Part shown: piece after piece, positions 42,645 to 50,517 of the stretch | How the letters are laid out: each line of letters opens with the position of its first letter | How positions within the stretch are numbered: the stretch's first letter is position 1 | Assembly: GCF_000789235.1 (NCBI RefSeq) | Contig: NZ_KN525716.1 | Location: 2,462,100 to 2,526,099, forward strand | Length of the DNA: 64,000 bases | From: Wocania ichthyoenteri Th78 | GTDB taxonomy: Bacteria > Bacteroidota > Bacteroidia > Flavobacteriales > Flavobacteriaceae | Direction of reading: 5' to 3' | The notes under the pieces: model-generated | Database searches by the model: none | What the model was told of the DNA's origin: nothing | The model's input: the letters and a program-made list of their open reading frames with translations, nothing else | Position numbers and translations under genes: made by a program

Positions 42645-43568
42645 TTATATTCTTTCATAAGTCAAAAACGAAAACTCATGCTCATGGTTTTCATCTTTTG
42701 TATGAAAAGTATTAGCTGTTTCTTTCCAAACTGTTGTATCAATTTTTGGAAAAAATGTATCGGCTTCAAAACTTTCGTGCACGCGTGTTAGCTCAATTTT
42801 ATCGGCTAAAAGCATAGCTTGTTTGTAAATTTCGCCACCACCAATTATAAAGGGTTGTGAATCGTTTTTTGCAGCGTCTAAAGCATCTTCTAGTGAGTTT
42901 ACTAGAATAACGCCGTTGGGCACTTTGTAATCATGCTGCCTTGAAATAACCACATGCGTTCTGTTAGGAAGCGGTTTCGGGAAACTTTCAAAAGTTTTGC
43001 GACCCATAATGATATGATGTCTATTTGTTAGATTTTTAAAGCGTTTTAAATCGTCGCTTAAATGCCAAATAAGTTTGTTACCTAATCCAATCGCATCATT
43101 TTCCGCGGCAGCGACAATTATTGTCAATTCTCTTTTAGGTTTTGGGTTTTGGGTTTTAGGTGATGCTTCATTATAAACTTCGCTTTGTGCTATTAAAGTT
43201 TCTTCTTTTACAAAACCTTGTTTTAGCTTGTTTATACGTTCTTGTTGTTTTGCTACAAGCTTTTCTAGTTGGTCTTTCTCCCAAGATTTCCCCATAAATT
43301 TATGAGTAACAAACACATTGAACGCATGATATAAGAAAAAGAAAAGCCATAACAAAATGGCAAATAAAAACCATTCTTTACCAAACAAAGTAAATTCTTT
43401 GCCAATACCTAAAACGGTGTTAGCAAGAATTAAAAAGACACCACCTATTAAAAAAATAACGAAATGGATGTATAAGCGTTTTTTTTGTTTGATGCGTTTT
43501 TGTGCATTTTCAATAAGCTCTAATTGAGCTAAATCTATCTGAGGTTTTTGTTTTTTCTTTCCGAACAT
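42645..43568 (-). CDS. folA: Dihydrofolate reductase fused to an N-terminal two-helix membrane domain
   Basis: A 307-residue fusion. Residues 1-30 are basic. Two transmembrane helices follow (about 33-53 and 65-88), forming a 2TM domain (with the YHAFNVFVTHKFMGKSWEKD tail), then a coiled linker (95-145). From about 147 there is a full DHFR: IIVAAAENDAIGLGNKLIWH with the catalytic Asp in LSDDLKRFK, HHIIMGRKTFESFP, and PFIIGGGEIYKQAMLLADKI. Ordinary DHFR is a soluble protein of about 160 residues, so this enzyme seems anchored to the cytoplasmic membrane. thyA lies about 700 bp upstream on the same strand, so folate genes are near each other although not in one operon. Confidence 0.88.
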   Translation of the reverse strand: MFGKKKQKPQIDLAQLELIENAQKRIKQKKRLYIHFVIFLIGGVFLILANTVLGIGKEFTLFGKEWFLFAILLWLFFFLYHAFNVFVTHKFMGKSWEKDQLEKLVAKQQERINKLKQGFVKEETLIAQSEVYNEASPKTQNPKPKRELTIIVAAAENDAIGLGNKLIWHLSDDLKRFKNLTNRHHIIMGRKTFESFPKPLPNRTHVVISRQHDYKVPNGVILVNSLEDALDAAKNDSQPFIIGGGEIYKQAMLLADKIELTRVHESFEADTFFPKIDTTVWKETANTFHTKDENHEHEFSFLTYERI

Positions 43569-43633
43569 ATCAATTATATAATGATTGTAAAGTTAAAACT
43601 TTTAGTAATACCATTAAAAAGATAATTTAGGAC

Positions 43634-43659
43634 TAAAATCGAAAACGTTTTCGATTTTA
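43634..43659. promoter_or_regulatory. Perfect 26-bp palindrome with LacI-type core
   Basis: The palindrome runs 43634-43659 with the centre CGAAAACGTTTTCG (43640-43653). The central CG and symmetrical A/T flanks are those of LacI-family operators. It lies 66 bp before the DHFR start and 209 bp before the CBM48 gene. The rest of the 299-bp gap is AT-rich with a promoter box at 43822-43829. Confidence 0.65.
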
Positions 43660-43821
43660 TATCATTAAAATTCAGCTAAAAAATAACTAATATCCTTTAT
43701 CATTTCGGTAATTTATTAGTTAAAAAAATGAATCCTTTAAATTATTGTAAAGCCATATTATTAAATTGATAATTCTTTGATGTAAAGCATTTTAAATGAT
43801 TATGAATATTTAATTGTTTTA

Positions 43822-43829
43822 TAAATTTG
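43822..43829 (+). promoter_or_regulatory. -7 box of the CBM48 gene promoter
   Basis: TAAATTTG matches TAnnTTTG exactly, 39 bp before the start codon. I do not see a good TTTG at the matching upstream distance. Confidence 0.5.
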
Positions 43830-43867
43830 CAACGTAAAATAGGTTTTAAATAAAAAAAACATAAATC

Positions 43868-44164
43868 ATGGCTATTACAAAACAATATTTAAAAAGCAAA
43901 CCGATATGTAAAGTTACTTTTTCTGTTCCTGCAGAAGACGCAAAAGAAGTAGCGGTAGTTGGAAGTTTTAACGAGTGGAGTACTGAAGCAACAATGCTTA
44001 AAAAATTAAAGAACGGCACTTTTAAAGGCACTTTAAACTTAGAAAAAGATAATTCTTATGAGTTTAGATACCTTGTAGATGGTGCTTATGTTAATGACGA
44101 GCAAGCAGATGCTTATGCTTGGAATGATTATGCATCAGCGGAAAATGGTGTGTTAAACGTTTAG
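43868..44164 (+). CDS. Stand-alone CBM48 / isoamylase early-set domain protein
   Basis: A 98-residue soluble protein that consists only of a glycogen-binding-type beta-sandwich: CKVTFSVPAEDAKEVAVVGS, then FNEWSTEATMLKKLKNGTFK, GTLNLEKDNSYEFRYLVDGA and YVNDEQADAYAWNDYASAEN. The FNEWS and YEFRYLVDG motifs are those of CBM48/AMPK-beta domains. No catalytic domain is attached and no signal peptide is seen. Likely a small glycogen-associated or regulatory protein; its function is not known to me. A promoter box precedes it and a strong terminator follows, so it is monocistronic. Confidence 0.82.
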   Translation: MAITKQYLKSKPICKVTFSVPAEDAKEVAVVGSFNEWSTEATMLKKLKNGTFKGTLNLEKDNSYEFRYLVDGAYVNDEQADAYAWNDYASAENGVLNV

Positions 44165-44190
44165 TTAAATCCAAAAATCAATTAAACTAA

Positions 44191-44224
44191 AAAAGTGCTT
44201 TCATTTTATTGAAAGCACTTTTTT
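44191..44224. terminator. Terminator between the CBM48 gene and thyA
   Basis: A perfect 13-bp stem (AAAAGTGCTTTCA and its complement at 44210-44222) with loop TTTTAT and a T run to 44224. The A run on the other side lets it serve convergent thyA too. Confidence 0.88.
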
Positions 44225-44262
44225 ATTCCATTTCTTGTTAATTTAAAATAAGAAAAGCTGTT

Positions 44263-45087
44263 TTATACAGCTACAATGCCTTTTATGTGCGGATGCGGAT
44301 TATAATCTACTAAAGCAAAATCATCAAAAGTAAAATCAAAAATATCTTTAACTTCTGGGTTTAAAATCATTTTTGGTAGTGGTCTTAAATCACGAGATAG
44401 TTGTAATTCCAATTGCTCGTAATGATTGCTATAAATATGCGCATCGCCAAAAGTGTGAATAAATTCTCCAGTCTCATAACCACAAACCTGAGCCATCATC
44501 ATAGTAAACAAAGCATAGCTTGCAATATTAAAAGGTACACCTAAAAAAATATCGGCACTACGTTGATAGAGTTGGCATGATAGTTTTCCATCGGCAACAT
44601 AAAATTGAAAAAAAGCATGGCAAGGTGGTAATGCTGCTTTACCATTTGCAATATTTTCACTAAAGCTTTTTGAAGTATCTGGTAATACAGAAGGGTTCCA
44701 AGCAGAAACCAACATACGTCTGCTATTTGGGTTGTTTTTTAATGAATGAATAACCTCTTTTATTTGATCAATTTCATCGTTATTCCAGTTACGCCATTGG
44801 TGACCATAAACGGGGCCTAAATCGCCATTTTCATCGGCCCATTCGTTCCAAATTCTAACACCATTTTCAGTTAAGTAGTTGGTGTTTGTATCTCCTTTTA
44901 AAAACCAAAGCAACTCATAAACAATCGATTTTAGGTGTAATTTTTTTGTAGTAACCATTGGGAAACCTTCACTTAAATCAAATCGCATTTGATGCCCAAA
45001 AACACTTTTTGTTCCAGTTCCTGTTCTATCTCCTTTTTCGTTTCCGTTTTCTAAAACGTGTTTTACTAAGTCGTGATATTGCTTCAT
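44263..45087 (-). CDS. thyA: Thymidylate synthase (ThyA)
   Basis: It makes dTMP from dUMP with methylene-tetrahydrofolate, producing dihydrofolate that DHFR recycles. 274 residues. Features: [59 protein letters not shown], the catalytic Cys in [39 protein letters not shown] and [19 protein letters not shown]. There is a short insertion before the catalytic Cys ([18 protein letters not shown]) compared with E. coli, common in Bacteroidetes. Confidence 0.96.
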   Translation of the reverse strand: MKQYHDLVKHVLENGNEKGDRTGTGTKSVFGHQMRFDLSEGFPMVTTKKLHLKSIVYELLWFLKGDTNTNYLTENGVRIWNEWADENGDLGPVYGHQWRNWNNDEIDQIKEVIHSLKNNPNSRRMLVSAWNPSVLPDTSKSFSENIANGKAALPPCHAFFQFYVADGKLSCQLYQRSADIFLGVPFNIASYALFTMMMAQVCGYETGEFIHTFGDAHIYSNHYEQLELQLSRDLRPLPKMILNPEVKDIFDFTFDDFALVDYNPHPHIKGIVAV

Positions 45088-45170
45088 GTAATTTCTTTTT
45101 TCTGCGGAAATAAAAATATAAAAAAGCCTAAAAATTTATGCTTAAAGATTAAGATATTATAATAAAGTTA

Positions 45171-46718
45171 TTAACCAATAATCATTCCTGCAATAGTAGC
45201 CGAAATTAAAGAAGCAATCGTGCCGCCAATTAAAGCTTTCATTCCAAACTTCGATAAGGTTTTACGTTGCCCTGGAGCCAAAGAGCCAATGCCACCAATT
45301 TGAATACCAATTGATGCGAAGTTTGCAAAACCACAAAGCATATAGGTTGCCATAATTATCGATTTTTGATAGCTAAGATGTGTAGCATTTGCTGCGTTTT
45401 TTAAATCTGATAATTGTATGTAGCCAATAAATTCGCTTGCGGCAAGTTTAATACCTAATAGTTGTCCCATTAAAGCCATATCTTCTTTGGCAACACCAAT
45501 AAGCCACATAAGTGGTGCAAAAATATAGCCTAAAATGAGTTCAAGTGATAGACTATCATATGAAGTATTACTTGCAATCCAACTATTTAAAGTCGTAACA
45601 TCTCCAACCCAACCTAGAATCCAATTAAACATAGCAATAAAAGCAACAAATACTAAAAGCATTGCTCCTACATTAACTGCTAATTTTAAACCTTCGGTCG
45701 TACCGTTTGCAATGGCGTCTAAGAAGTTTGATCCTATCTTTTCTTGCGAAACGGTTACATCGGTATTAACGTTTTTAGTTTGCGGATATAATATTTTTGA
45801 AATGACAATAGCTCCAGGAGCAGCCATAACCGATGCTGCTAATAAATGTTTCGCATAAAATAACCTTAATGTAGGATCATCTCCACCAAGAAACCCAATG
45901 TATGCAGCCAATACAGCACCGGCTACCGTTGCCATACCACCAATCATAACTAAAAGGATTTCGGACTTATTCATTTTTTCTAAATATGCCTTTATTAAAA
46001 GTGGTGCTTCAGTTTGGCCTAAAAAGATGTTACCAGCAACACTTAAGCTTTCTGCTCCAGATATTTTTAAAAGTTTAGATAATAGCCAACCAAAAGCTTT
46101 TACTATTTTTTGAATGATGCCTAAATAAAATAGAACCGAAGTTAAAGCCGAAAAGAATATAATAGTTGGTAATACTTGAAAAGCAAATATGAATCCGAAA
46201 GTATCCATGTCTACTACTAAACCTTCAAACAGAAATTTACTGCCTGCTCTTGTAAATTCTAGCACTTGTACAAACATGCCACCAATAAATTCAAATATAG
46301 TTTTAACGAATTCAACTTTTAAAACACCAACAGCAATCAATAATTGAAATGCTAAACCAATGCCAACAATTTTCCAATCGATAGCTTTTCTATTGCTACT
46401 AAAAAGGAAAGCGATAAATACTAAAGTAATCATCCCTAAAACACCACGCCATAAGCTATTTATTGAAAAGCCTTGACTTTCAATAATAGTATTATTTGTT
46501 TCATTTGTATTTGGAACAACTTGTTGTGTTTGGTTTTCAGATTCTACAACTTGCTCATTCATTTGTAATGAATCTGTTGAAGTGTTTGATTGTATTGAGG
46601 GTGTTTGCAATACATTTTCAATAGTATCTGTAAGCTTTATTTTGTCTGTTTCTTGGGCTATTAATGTTGAAGTAAATAAGATAAAAATAGCAACTAAAGA
46701 CAAAAAAAAGGATTTCAT
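45171..46718 (-). CDS. NupC-type concentrative nucleoside transporter with N-terminal exported extension
   Basis: A 515-residue CNT-family symporter. The core (from about residue 85) has 8-10 helices and the family motifs GGMFVQVLEFTRAGSKFLFE, NIFLGQTEAPLLIKAYLEKM, GGMATVAGAVLAAYIGFLGG and ILGYIFAPLMWLIGVAKEDM, and ends ALIGGTIASLISATIAGMII. Unusually, the protein begins with a signal-peptide-like helix (MKSFFLSLVAIFILFTSTLI) and about 65 residues rich in Thr, Asn, Gln and Ser before the transporter core. It should import nucleosides with sodium or protons. Its place upstream of thyA suggests a pyrimidine salvage link. Confidence 0.9.
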   Translation of the reverse strand: MKSFFLSLVAIFILFTSTLIAQETDKIKLTDTIENVLQTPSIQSNTSTDSLQMNEQVVESENQTQQVVPNTNETNNTIIESQGFSINSLWRGVLGMITLVFIAFLFSSNRKAIDWKIVGIGLAFQLLIAVGVLKVEFVKTIFEFIGGMFVQVLEFTRAGSKFLFEGLVVDMDTFGFIFAFQVLPTIIFFSALTSVLFYLGIIQKIVKAFGWLLSKLLKISGAESLSVAGNIFLGQTEAPLLIKAYLEKMNKSEILLVMIGGMATVAGAVLAAYIGFLGGDDPTLRLFYAKHLLAASVMAAPGAIVISKILYPQTKNVNTDVTVSQEKIGSNFLDAIANGTTEGLKLAVNVGAMLLVFVAFIAMFNWILGWVGDVTTLNSWIASNTSYDSLSLELILGYIFAPLMWLIGVAKEDMALMGQLLGIKLAASEFIGYIQLSDLKNAANATHLSYQKSIIMATYMLCGFANFASIGIQIGGIGSLAPGQRKTLSKFGMKALIGGTIASLISATIAGMIIG

Positions 46719-46730
46719 AAATTTTTGAGA

Positions 46731-47348
46731 TTAGCGTTTAGAAATTTCGTCGCGAATGTGTGCCGCAGCTTCGTAATCTTCATTAGATACTGCTTCGTCT
46801 AATAAATTATGAAGTTCTTCAAGCGTTTTTCCTTTGTAATTTTCGCGAGGTGCGTTAGGTTCTAATTCATTTGCTATTAAATCATCAACTAAAATACTGT
46901 CTTGCAGTTCGTCTTCCTCATCTTTTTTAGGATTCACTTTTAAGTAAATACCTGCTTTATCAAGAATGTTTTTATAAGTAAAAATTGGTGCGTCAAAACG
47001 AAGTGCTAAAGCAATAGCATCACTAGTTCTAGCATCAATAATTTCTTCAATTTTATCGCGTTCGCATATTAAACTAGAGTAAAAAACACCATCAACCAAC
47101 TTATGGATAATAACTTGCTTTACAACAATATCAAATCGATCTGCAAAATTTTTAAATAAATCGTGAGTTAAAGGTCGTGGTGGACGAATTTCTTTTTCTA
47201 ATGCGATTGCGATGGATTGCGCTTCAAAGGCACCAATTACAATAGGAAGTTTGCGGTCACCATCTACTTCATTTAAAATAAGTGCATACGCGCCATTTTG
47301 GGTTTGACTATACGATATGCCTTTTATGTTTAATTTTACTAAACTCAT
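46731..47348 (-). CDS. Bifunctional nuclease (BFN/DUF151) family protein with UVR motif
   Basis: A 205-residue protein. The N-terminal BFN domain (about 1-140) has LILNEVDGDRKLPIVIGAFE, AQSIAIALEKEIRPPRPLTH and IDARTSDAIALALRFDAPIF. A linker of acidic residues leads to a C-terminal UvrB/UvrC-like helix pair (LEELHNLLDEAVSNEDYEAA, then AHIRDEISKR). BFN proteins have been reported as nucleases in plants and are widespread in bacteria, where the role is unclear. It lies 12 bp upstream of the nucleoside transporter gene on the same strand, so they share a transcript. Confidence 0.87.
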   Translation of the reverse strand: MSLVKLNIKGISYSQTQNGAYALILNEVDGDRKLPIVIGAFEAQSIAIALEKEIRPPRPLTHDLFKNFADRFDIVVKQVIIHKLVDGVFYSSLICERDKIEEIIDARTSDAIALALRFDAPIFTYKNILDKAGIYLKVNPKKDEEDELQDSILVDDLIANELEPNAPRENYKGKTLEELHNLLDEAVSNEDYEAAAHIRDEISKR

Positions 47349-47466
47349 AATTTATAAAAACGCAAAGAACTGTTTAAATTAGGACTTAACCAACTGCCTA
47401 AGGCAGATTTTGATATAATGCTAATTTAATCAGTTCTGTGGAACAATACAATTTATAAAAAATAAT

Positions 47467-48426
47467 CTATTGTTGAGCTTTAAAAGCTTTTAATTTTTCG
47501 ATGAGTTGCGGAACCACTTCAAAAGCGTCACCCACAACACCATAATCGGCAGCTTTAAAGAAAGGCGCTTCGGCATCGGTATTAATTACAACTTTTACTT
47601 TTGAAGCATTTATACCTGCTAAATGTTGAATAGCTCCAGAGATGCCTATAGCTATATATAGATTTGCTGCTACGGGTTTACCTGTTTGTCCTACGTGTTC
47701 GCTGTGTGGTCTCCAACCTAAATCTGAAACAGGTTTAGAACAAGCTGTTGCTGCGCCCAAAACATCGGCTAATTCTTCAATCATACCCCAGTTTTCTGGA
47801 CCCTTTAAACCACGACCAGCAGAAACTACTATTTCGGCATCGGCAATAGTTACTTTATCTGTTGCTTTATCTACCGATTGTACGTTTACACCAGATTCTG
47901 GAACAGAAGGCGAAAAGCCTTCCGCGGAAGCATTACCATTAGATTCTATTAACCCAAAAGAATTGTTTGAAACGGCAACTAATTTAACATCGGTGTTAAT
48001 GGTTGTTATACTAAAAGCTTTGTTTGTAAAAGCAGTTCGTTTAACGGTAAAAGGCGATGTGCTAGATGGAGCTTCAACAACATTTGAAGCAAATCCAGCG
48101 TTTAAACCAACGGCCAAAAGAGGTGCTAAATATTTACTATCTGCACTAGAACTAACTATTACAACTTTGGCACTTTCTTTTTCTGCGGCTTGTTTTAAAA
48201 CATCAGCATAGGTTTTGGCATTAAAAGTGTCAAGTTGAGAGTTACTAACATTTAAAACTTTGTCTACTCCGTGATTTCCTAAAACAGAAGTGTCATTTGT
48301 ATTTATTGCAACAGCAGTTACCGTAGTTCCTAATTGGTTTGCAACCGCTTTCGCATAAGACGCTACTTCTAAGGCTGTTTTTTTAAATTTTCCTTGTTCT
48401 GATTCTGTATATACTAAAACTGACAT
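47467..48426 (-). CDS. etfA: Electron transfer flavoprotein subunit alpha
   Basis: FAD-binding half of ETF, which passes electrons from acyl-CoA dehydrogenases to the respiratory chain. The start is ATG 48426 (MSVLVYTESEQGKFKKTALE); an extension to 48450 would run into the intergenic repeat. The N-terminal domain pairs with EtfB. The C-terminal FAD domain shows IVVSAGRGLKGPENWGMIEE, RPHSEHVGQTGKPVAANLYI, AIGISGAIQHLAGINASKVK and INTDAEAPFFKAADYGVVGD. 319 residues, normal length. etfB precedes it by 108 bp on the same strand. Confidence 0.95.
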   Translation of the reverse strand: MSVLVYTESEQGKFKKTALEVASYAKAVANQLGTTVTAVAINTNDTSVLGNHGVDKVLNVSNSQLDTFNAKTYADVLKQAAEKESAKVVIVSSSADSKYLAPLLAVGLNAGFASNVVEAPSSTSPFTVKRTAFTNKAFSITTINTDVKLVAVSNNSFGLIESNGNASAEGFSPSVPESGVNVQSVDKATDKVTIADAEIVVSAGRGLKGPENWGMIEELADVLGAATACSKPVSDLGWRPHSEHVGQTGKPVAANLYIAIGISGAIQHLAGINASKVKVVINTDAEAPFFKAADYGVVGDAFEVVPQLIEKLKAFKAQQ

Positions 48427-48445
48427 AATATGTAATCTTTTATTT

Positions 48446-48470
48446 GTCATTCCCGTGAAGACGGAAATCT
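48446..48470. repeat. GTCATTCCC-type intergenic repeat between etfB and etfA
   Basis: GTCATTCCCGTGAAGACGGA (48446-48465) then AATCT; related to units at 18754, 60227 and 62481. A second hairpin (ATCCCAAA with TTTGGGAT) follows at about 48501-48520 in the same gap. Confidence 0.7.
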
Positions 48471-48534
48471 TAATTAATATTTTTTAAATACTTCAAAAGA
48501 TCCCAAAACAAGTTTGGGATGATTTAATTTTTAA

Positions 48535-49287
48535 TTAAATTACTTTAGCTTCGTTATGAAGTAAGTTTACTAATTCGTCTAAATTATCTGGAGACACTAA
48601 TGTTACTGCACCTTTTGGAGTTGGCTTTTCAAATTTAACCGCTGCGGTTTCGGCATTAGCATCAACAGGTTCAACAACCGTTAATGGTTTTTTACGTGCC
48701 ATCATTATACCTCTCATATTTGGAATACGTAAATCGCTTTCTTCAACCAACCCTTTTTGTCCGCCAATAACTAACGGTAGCGAAGTCGTAACAGTTTCTT
48801 TTCCGCCATCAATTTCTCTAATAGCGGTTACAGAGTTTGTCGAAGTATCAACTTCAAGGTTAATACAGTTATTTACAAAATTAGCATTAGTTAAACCAGC
48901 TAACATACCTGGAACCATACCGCCATTATAATCAATAGATTCGCGACCAGCAATTACTAAATCGTAGTCACCATCTTGTACTACTTTGTCTAATTGTTTA
49001 GCTACTTGAAAGCCATCCATAGCAGTAATGTTAACGCGTATGGCACTATCTGCACCAATGGCTAAAGCTTTACGAAGCGTAGGCTCGGTTTCCGCACCAC
49101 CAACATTTACAACATCTACACTTGCCCCTTGTTTTTCTTTAAACCACATGGCGCGAGTTAAGCCAAACTCATCATTTGGGTTAATAACAAATTGTACACC
49201 ATTGGTGTCGAATTTAGAATTATCATCTGTAAAATTAATTTTTGATGTAGTGTCTGGAACGTGACTTATACACACTAAAACTTTCAT
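48535..49287 (-). CDS. etfB: Electron transfer flavoprotein subunit beta
   Basis: AMP-binding half of ETF. 250 residues: MKVLVCISHVPDTTSKINFT at the N-terminus, FVINPNDEFGLTRAMWFKEK, ALAIGADSAIRVN, LVIAGRESIDYNGGMVPGML and the C-terminal signature LPLVIGGQKGLVEESDLRIP then NMRGIMMARKKPL. All usual features are present. First gene of etfBA; a TAnnTTTG box lies 58 bp upstream on the minus strand. Confidence 0.95.
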   Translation of the reverse strand: MKVLVCISHVPDTTSKINFTDDNSKFDTNGVQFVINPNDEFGLTRAMWFKEKQGASVDVVNVGGAETEPTLRKALAIGADSAIRVNITAMDGFQVAKQLDKVVQDGDYDLVIAGRESIDYNGGMVPGMLAGLTNANFVNNCINLEVDTSTNSVTAIREIDGGKETVTTSLPLVIGGQKGLVEESDLRIPNMRGIMMARKKPLTVVEPVDANAETAAVKFEKPTPKGAVTLVSPDNLDELVNLLHNEAKVI

Positions 49288-49344
49288 ATTTTTATAATTA
49301 AATTAAGATTCTTTATTTGAGAAGTATATAACTATTATGTACTT

Positions 49345-49352
49345 CAAATTTA
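49345..49352 (-). promoter_or_regulatory. -7 box of the etfBA promoter
   Basis: On the minus strand TAAATTTG (49352-49345), an exact TAnnTTTG match 58 bp before the etfB start codon. No clear TTTG partner upstream. Confidence 0.5.
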
Positions 49353-49445
49353 GGGAACGAAGTTAATTATTTTATTTCGAATATTTGCTATGCGTGCATA
49401 ATAAATTTTAGATAATTCTTTTAAACAAAGTATTCTATTTATTGT

Positions 49446-49453
49446 TATTTTTG
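49446..49453 (+). promoter_or_regulatory. -7 box of the pdhB promoter
   Basis: TATTTTTG, an exact TAnnTTTG match 24 bp before the start codon, so the leader would be short. Confidence 0.45.
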
Positions 49454-49476
49454 CAATTCGATTAAAAATATATTTA

Positions 49477-50454
49477 ATGAAGACAATTCAATTTAGAGAG
49501 GCAATTTGCGAAGCCATGAGCGAAGAAATGCGTAGAGACAAAAGCGTTTATTTAATGGGCGAGGAAGTGGCAGAATATAATGGAGCTTACAAAGCTTCAA
49601 AGGGTATGTTAGACGAGTTTGGATCAAAACGAGTTATCGATACACCTATTGCTGAGTTAGGTTTTGCTGGAATAGCCATTGGATCGACCATGACAGGGAA
49701 CAGACCTATTGTTGAATACATGACATTTAACTTCTCTTTAGTTGGAATTGATCAAATCATAAATAATGCTGCAAAAATTAGGCAAATGTCTGGTGGACAG
49801 TTCAAGTGCCCAATTGTTTTTCGCGGGCCAACAGCTTCCGCTGGACAATTAGGAGCAACACACTCGCAAGCTTTTGAAAGCTGGTTTGCTAATACCCCTG
49901 GTTTAAAAGTAGTAGTACCATCTAACCCATACGATGCCAAAGGATTGTTAAAAGCGGCAATACGTGATGACGATCCTGTTATTTTTATGGAAAGCGAGCA
50001 AATGTACGGCGATAAAGGTGAAGTGCCAGAAGGCGAATATGTATTACCGTTAGGCGTTGCAGAAATTAAACGTGTAGGTACAGATGTAACTATTGTGTCT
50101 TTTGGAAAGATTATTAAAGAAGCTTACAAAGCTGCAGACGAACTTGAGAAAGAAGGTATTTCTTGCGAAATTATCGATTTACGTACTGTAAAACCAATGG
50201 ATAGAAAAGCCATTTTAGAATCAGTTAAAAAAACAAATAGATTAGTAGTTTTAGAAGAAGCATGGCCTTTTGGAAATGTAGCTACAGAAATTACATATTT
50301 AGTACAATCTGAGGCATTCGATTATTTAGATGCTCCCATTGTAAAAATTAATACTGCAGATACACCAGCTCCATATTCACCTGTTTTATTAGCAGAATGG
50401 TTACCAAATAGCGAAGATGTAATTAAAGCAGTTAAAAAAGTTTTATACAAATAA
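49477..50454 (+). CDS. pdhB: Pyruvate dehydrogenase E1 component, beta subunit
   Basis: The 325-residue beta chain of the thiamine-diphosphate E1 enzyme. Visible: FREAICEAMSEEMRRDKSVY, LMGEEVAEYNGAYKASKGML (the Glu that activates the cofactor), FGSKRVIDTPIAELGFAGIA, IVFRGPTASAGQLGATHSQA, FANTPGLKVVVPSNPYDAKG and the C-terminal LDAPIVKINTADTPAPYSPV. The short FGSKRVIDTPI and GAYKASKGML forms fit pyruvate rather than branched-chain E1. The alpha subunit is not adjacent, which is usual in this family. A terminator follows directly. Confidence 0.93.
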   Translation: MKTIQFREAICEAMSEEMRRDKSVYLMGEEVAEYNGAYKASKGMLDEFGSKRVIDTPIAELGFAGIAIGSTMTGNRPIVEYMTFNFSLVGIDQIINNAAKIRQMSGGQFKCPIVFRGPTASAGQLGATHSQAFESWFANTPGLKVVVPSNPYDAKGLLKAAIRDDDPVIFMESEQMYGDKGEVPEGEYVLPLGVAEIKRVGTDVTIVSFGKIIKEAYKAADELEKEGISCEIIDLRTVKPMDRKAILESVKKTNRLVVLEEAWPFGNVATEITYLVQSEAFDYLDAPIVKINTADTPAPYSPVLLAEWLPNSEDVIKAVKKVLYK

Positions 50455-50477
50455 ATTAATTTTTTTTACGTTATATA

Positions 50478-50512
50478 AACTTCATTAGCACGATTGTTGA
50501 TGAAGTTTTTTT
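50478..50512 (+). terminator. Terminator of pdhB, directly ahead of the next start codon
   Basis: AACTTCAT (50478-50485) pairs with ATGAAGTT (50500-50507) and the T run continues to 50512. The start codon of the next gene follows 6 bp later, so that gene either depends on readthrough or has a promoter inside the hairpin region. Confidence 0.72.
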
Positions 50513-50517
50513 ATACT

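Noticed and set aside
47642-48211. A 189-residue plus-strand frame opposite etfA
   Set aside because: It is the antisense shadow of a well-conserved etfA gene, has no family resemblance and no start context.
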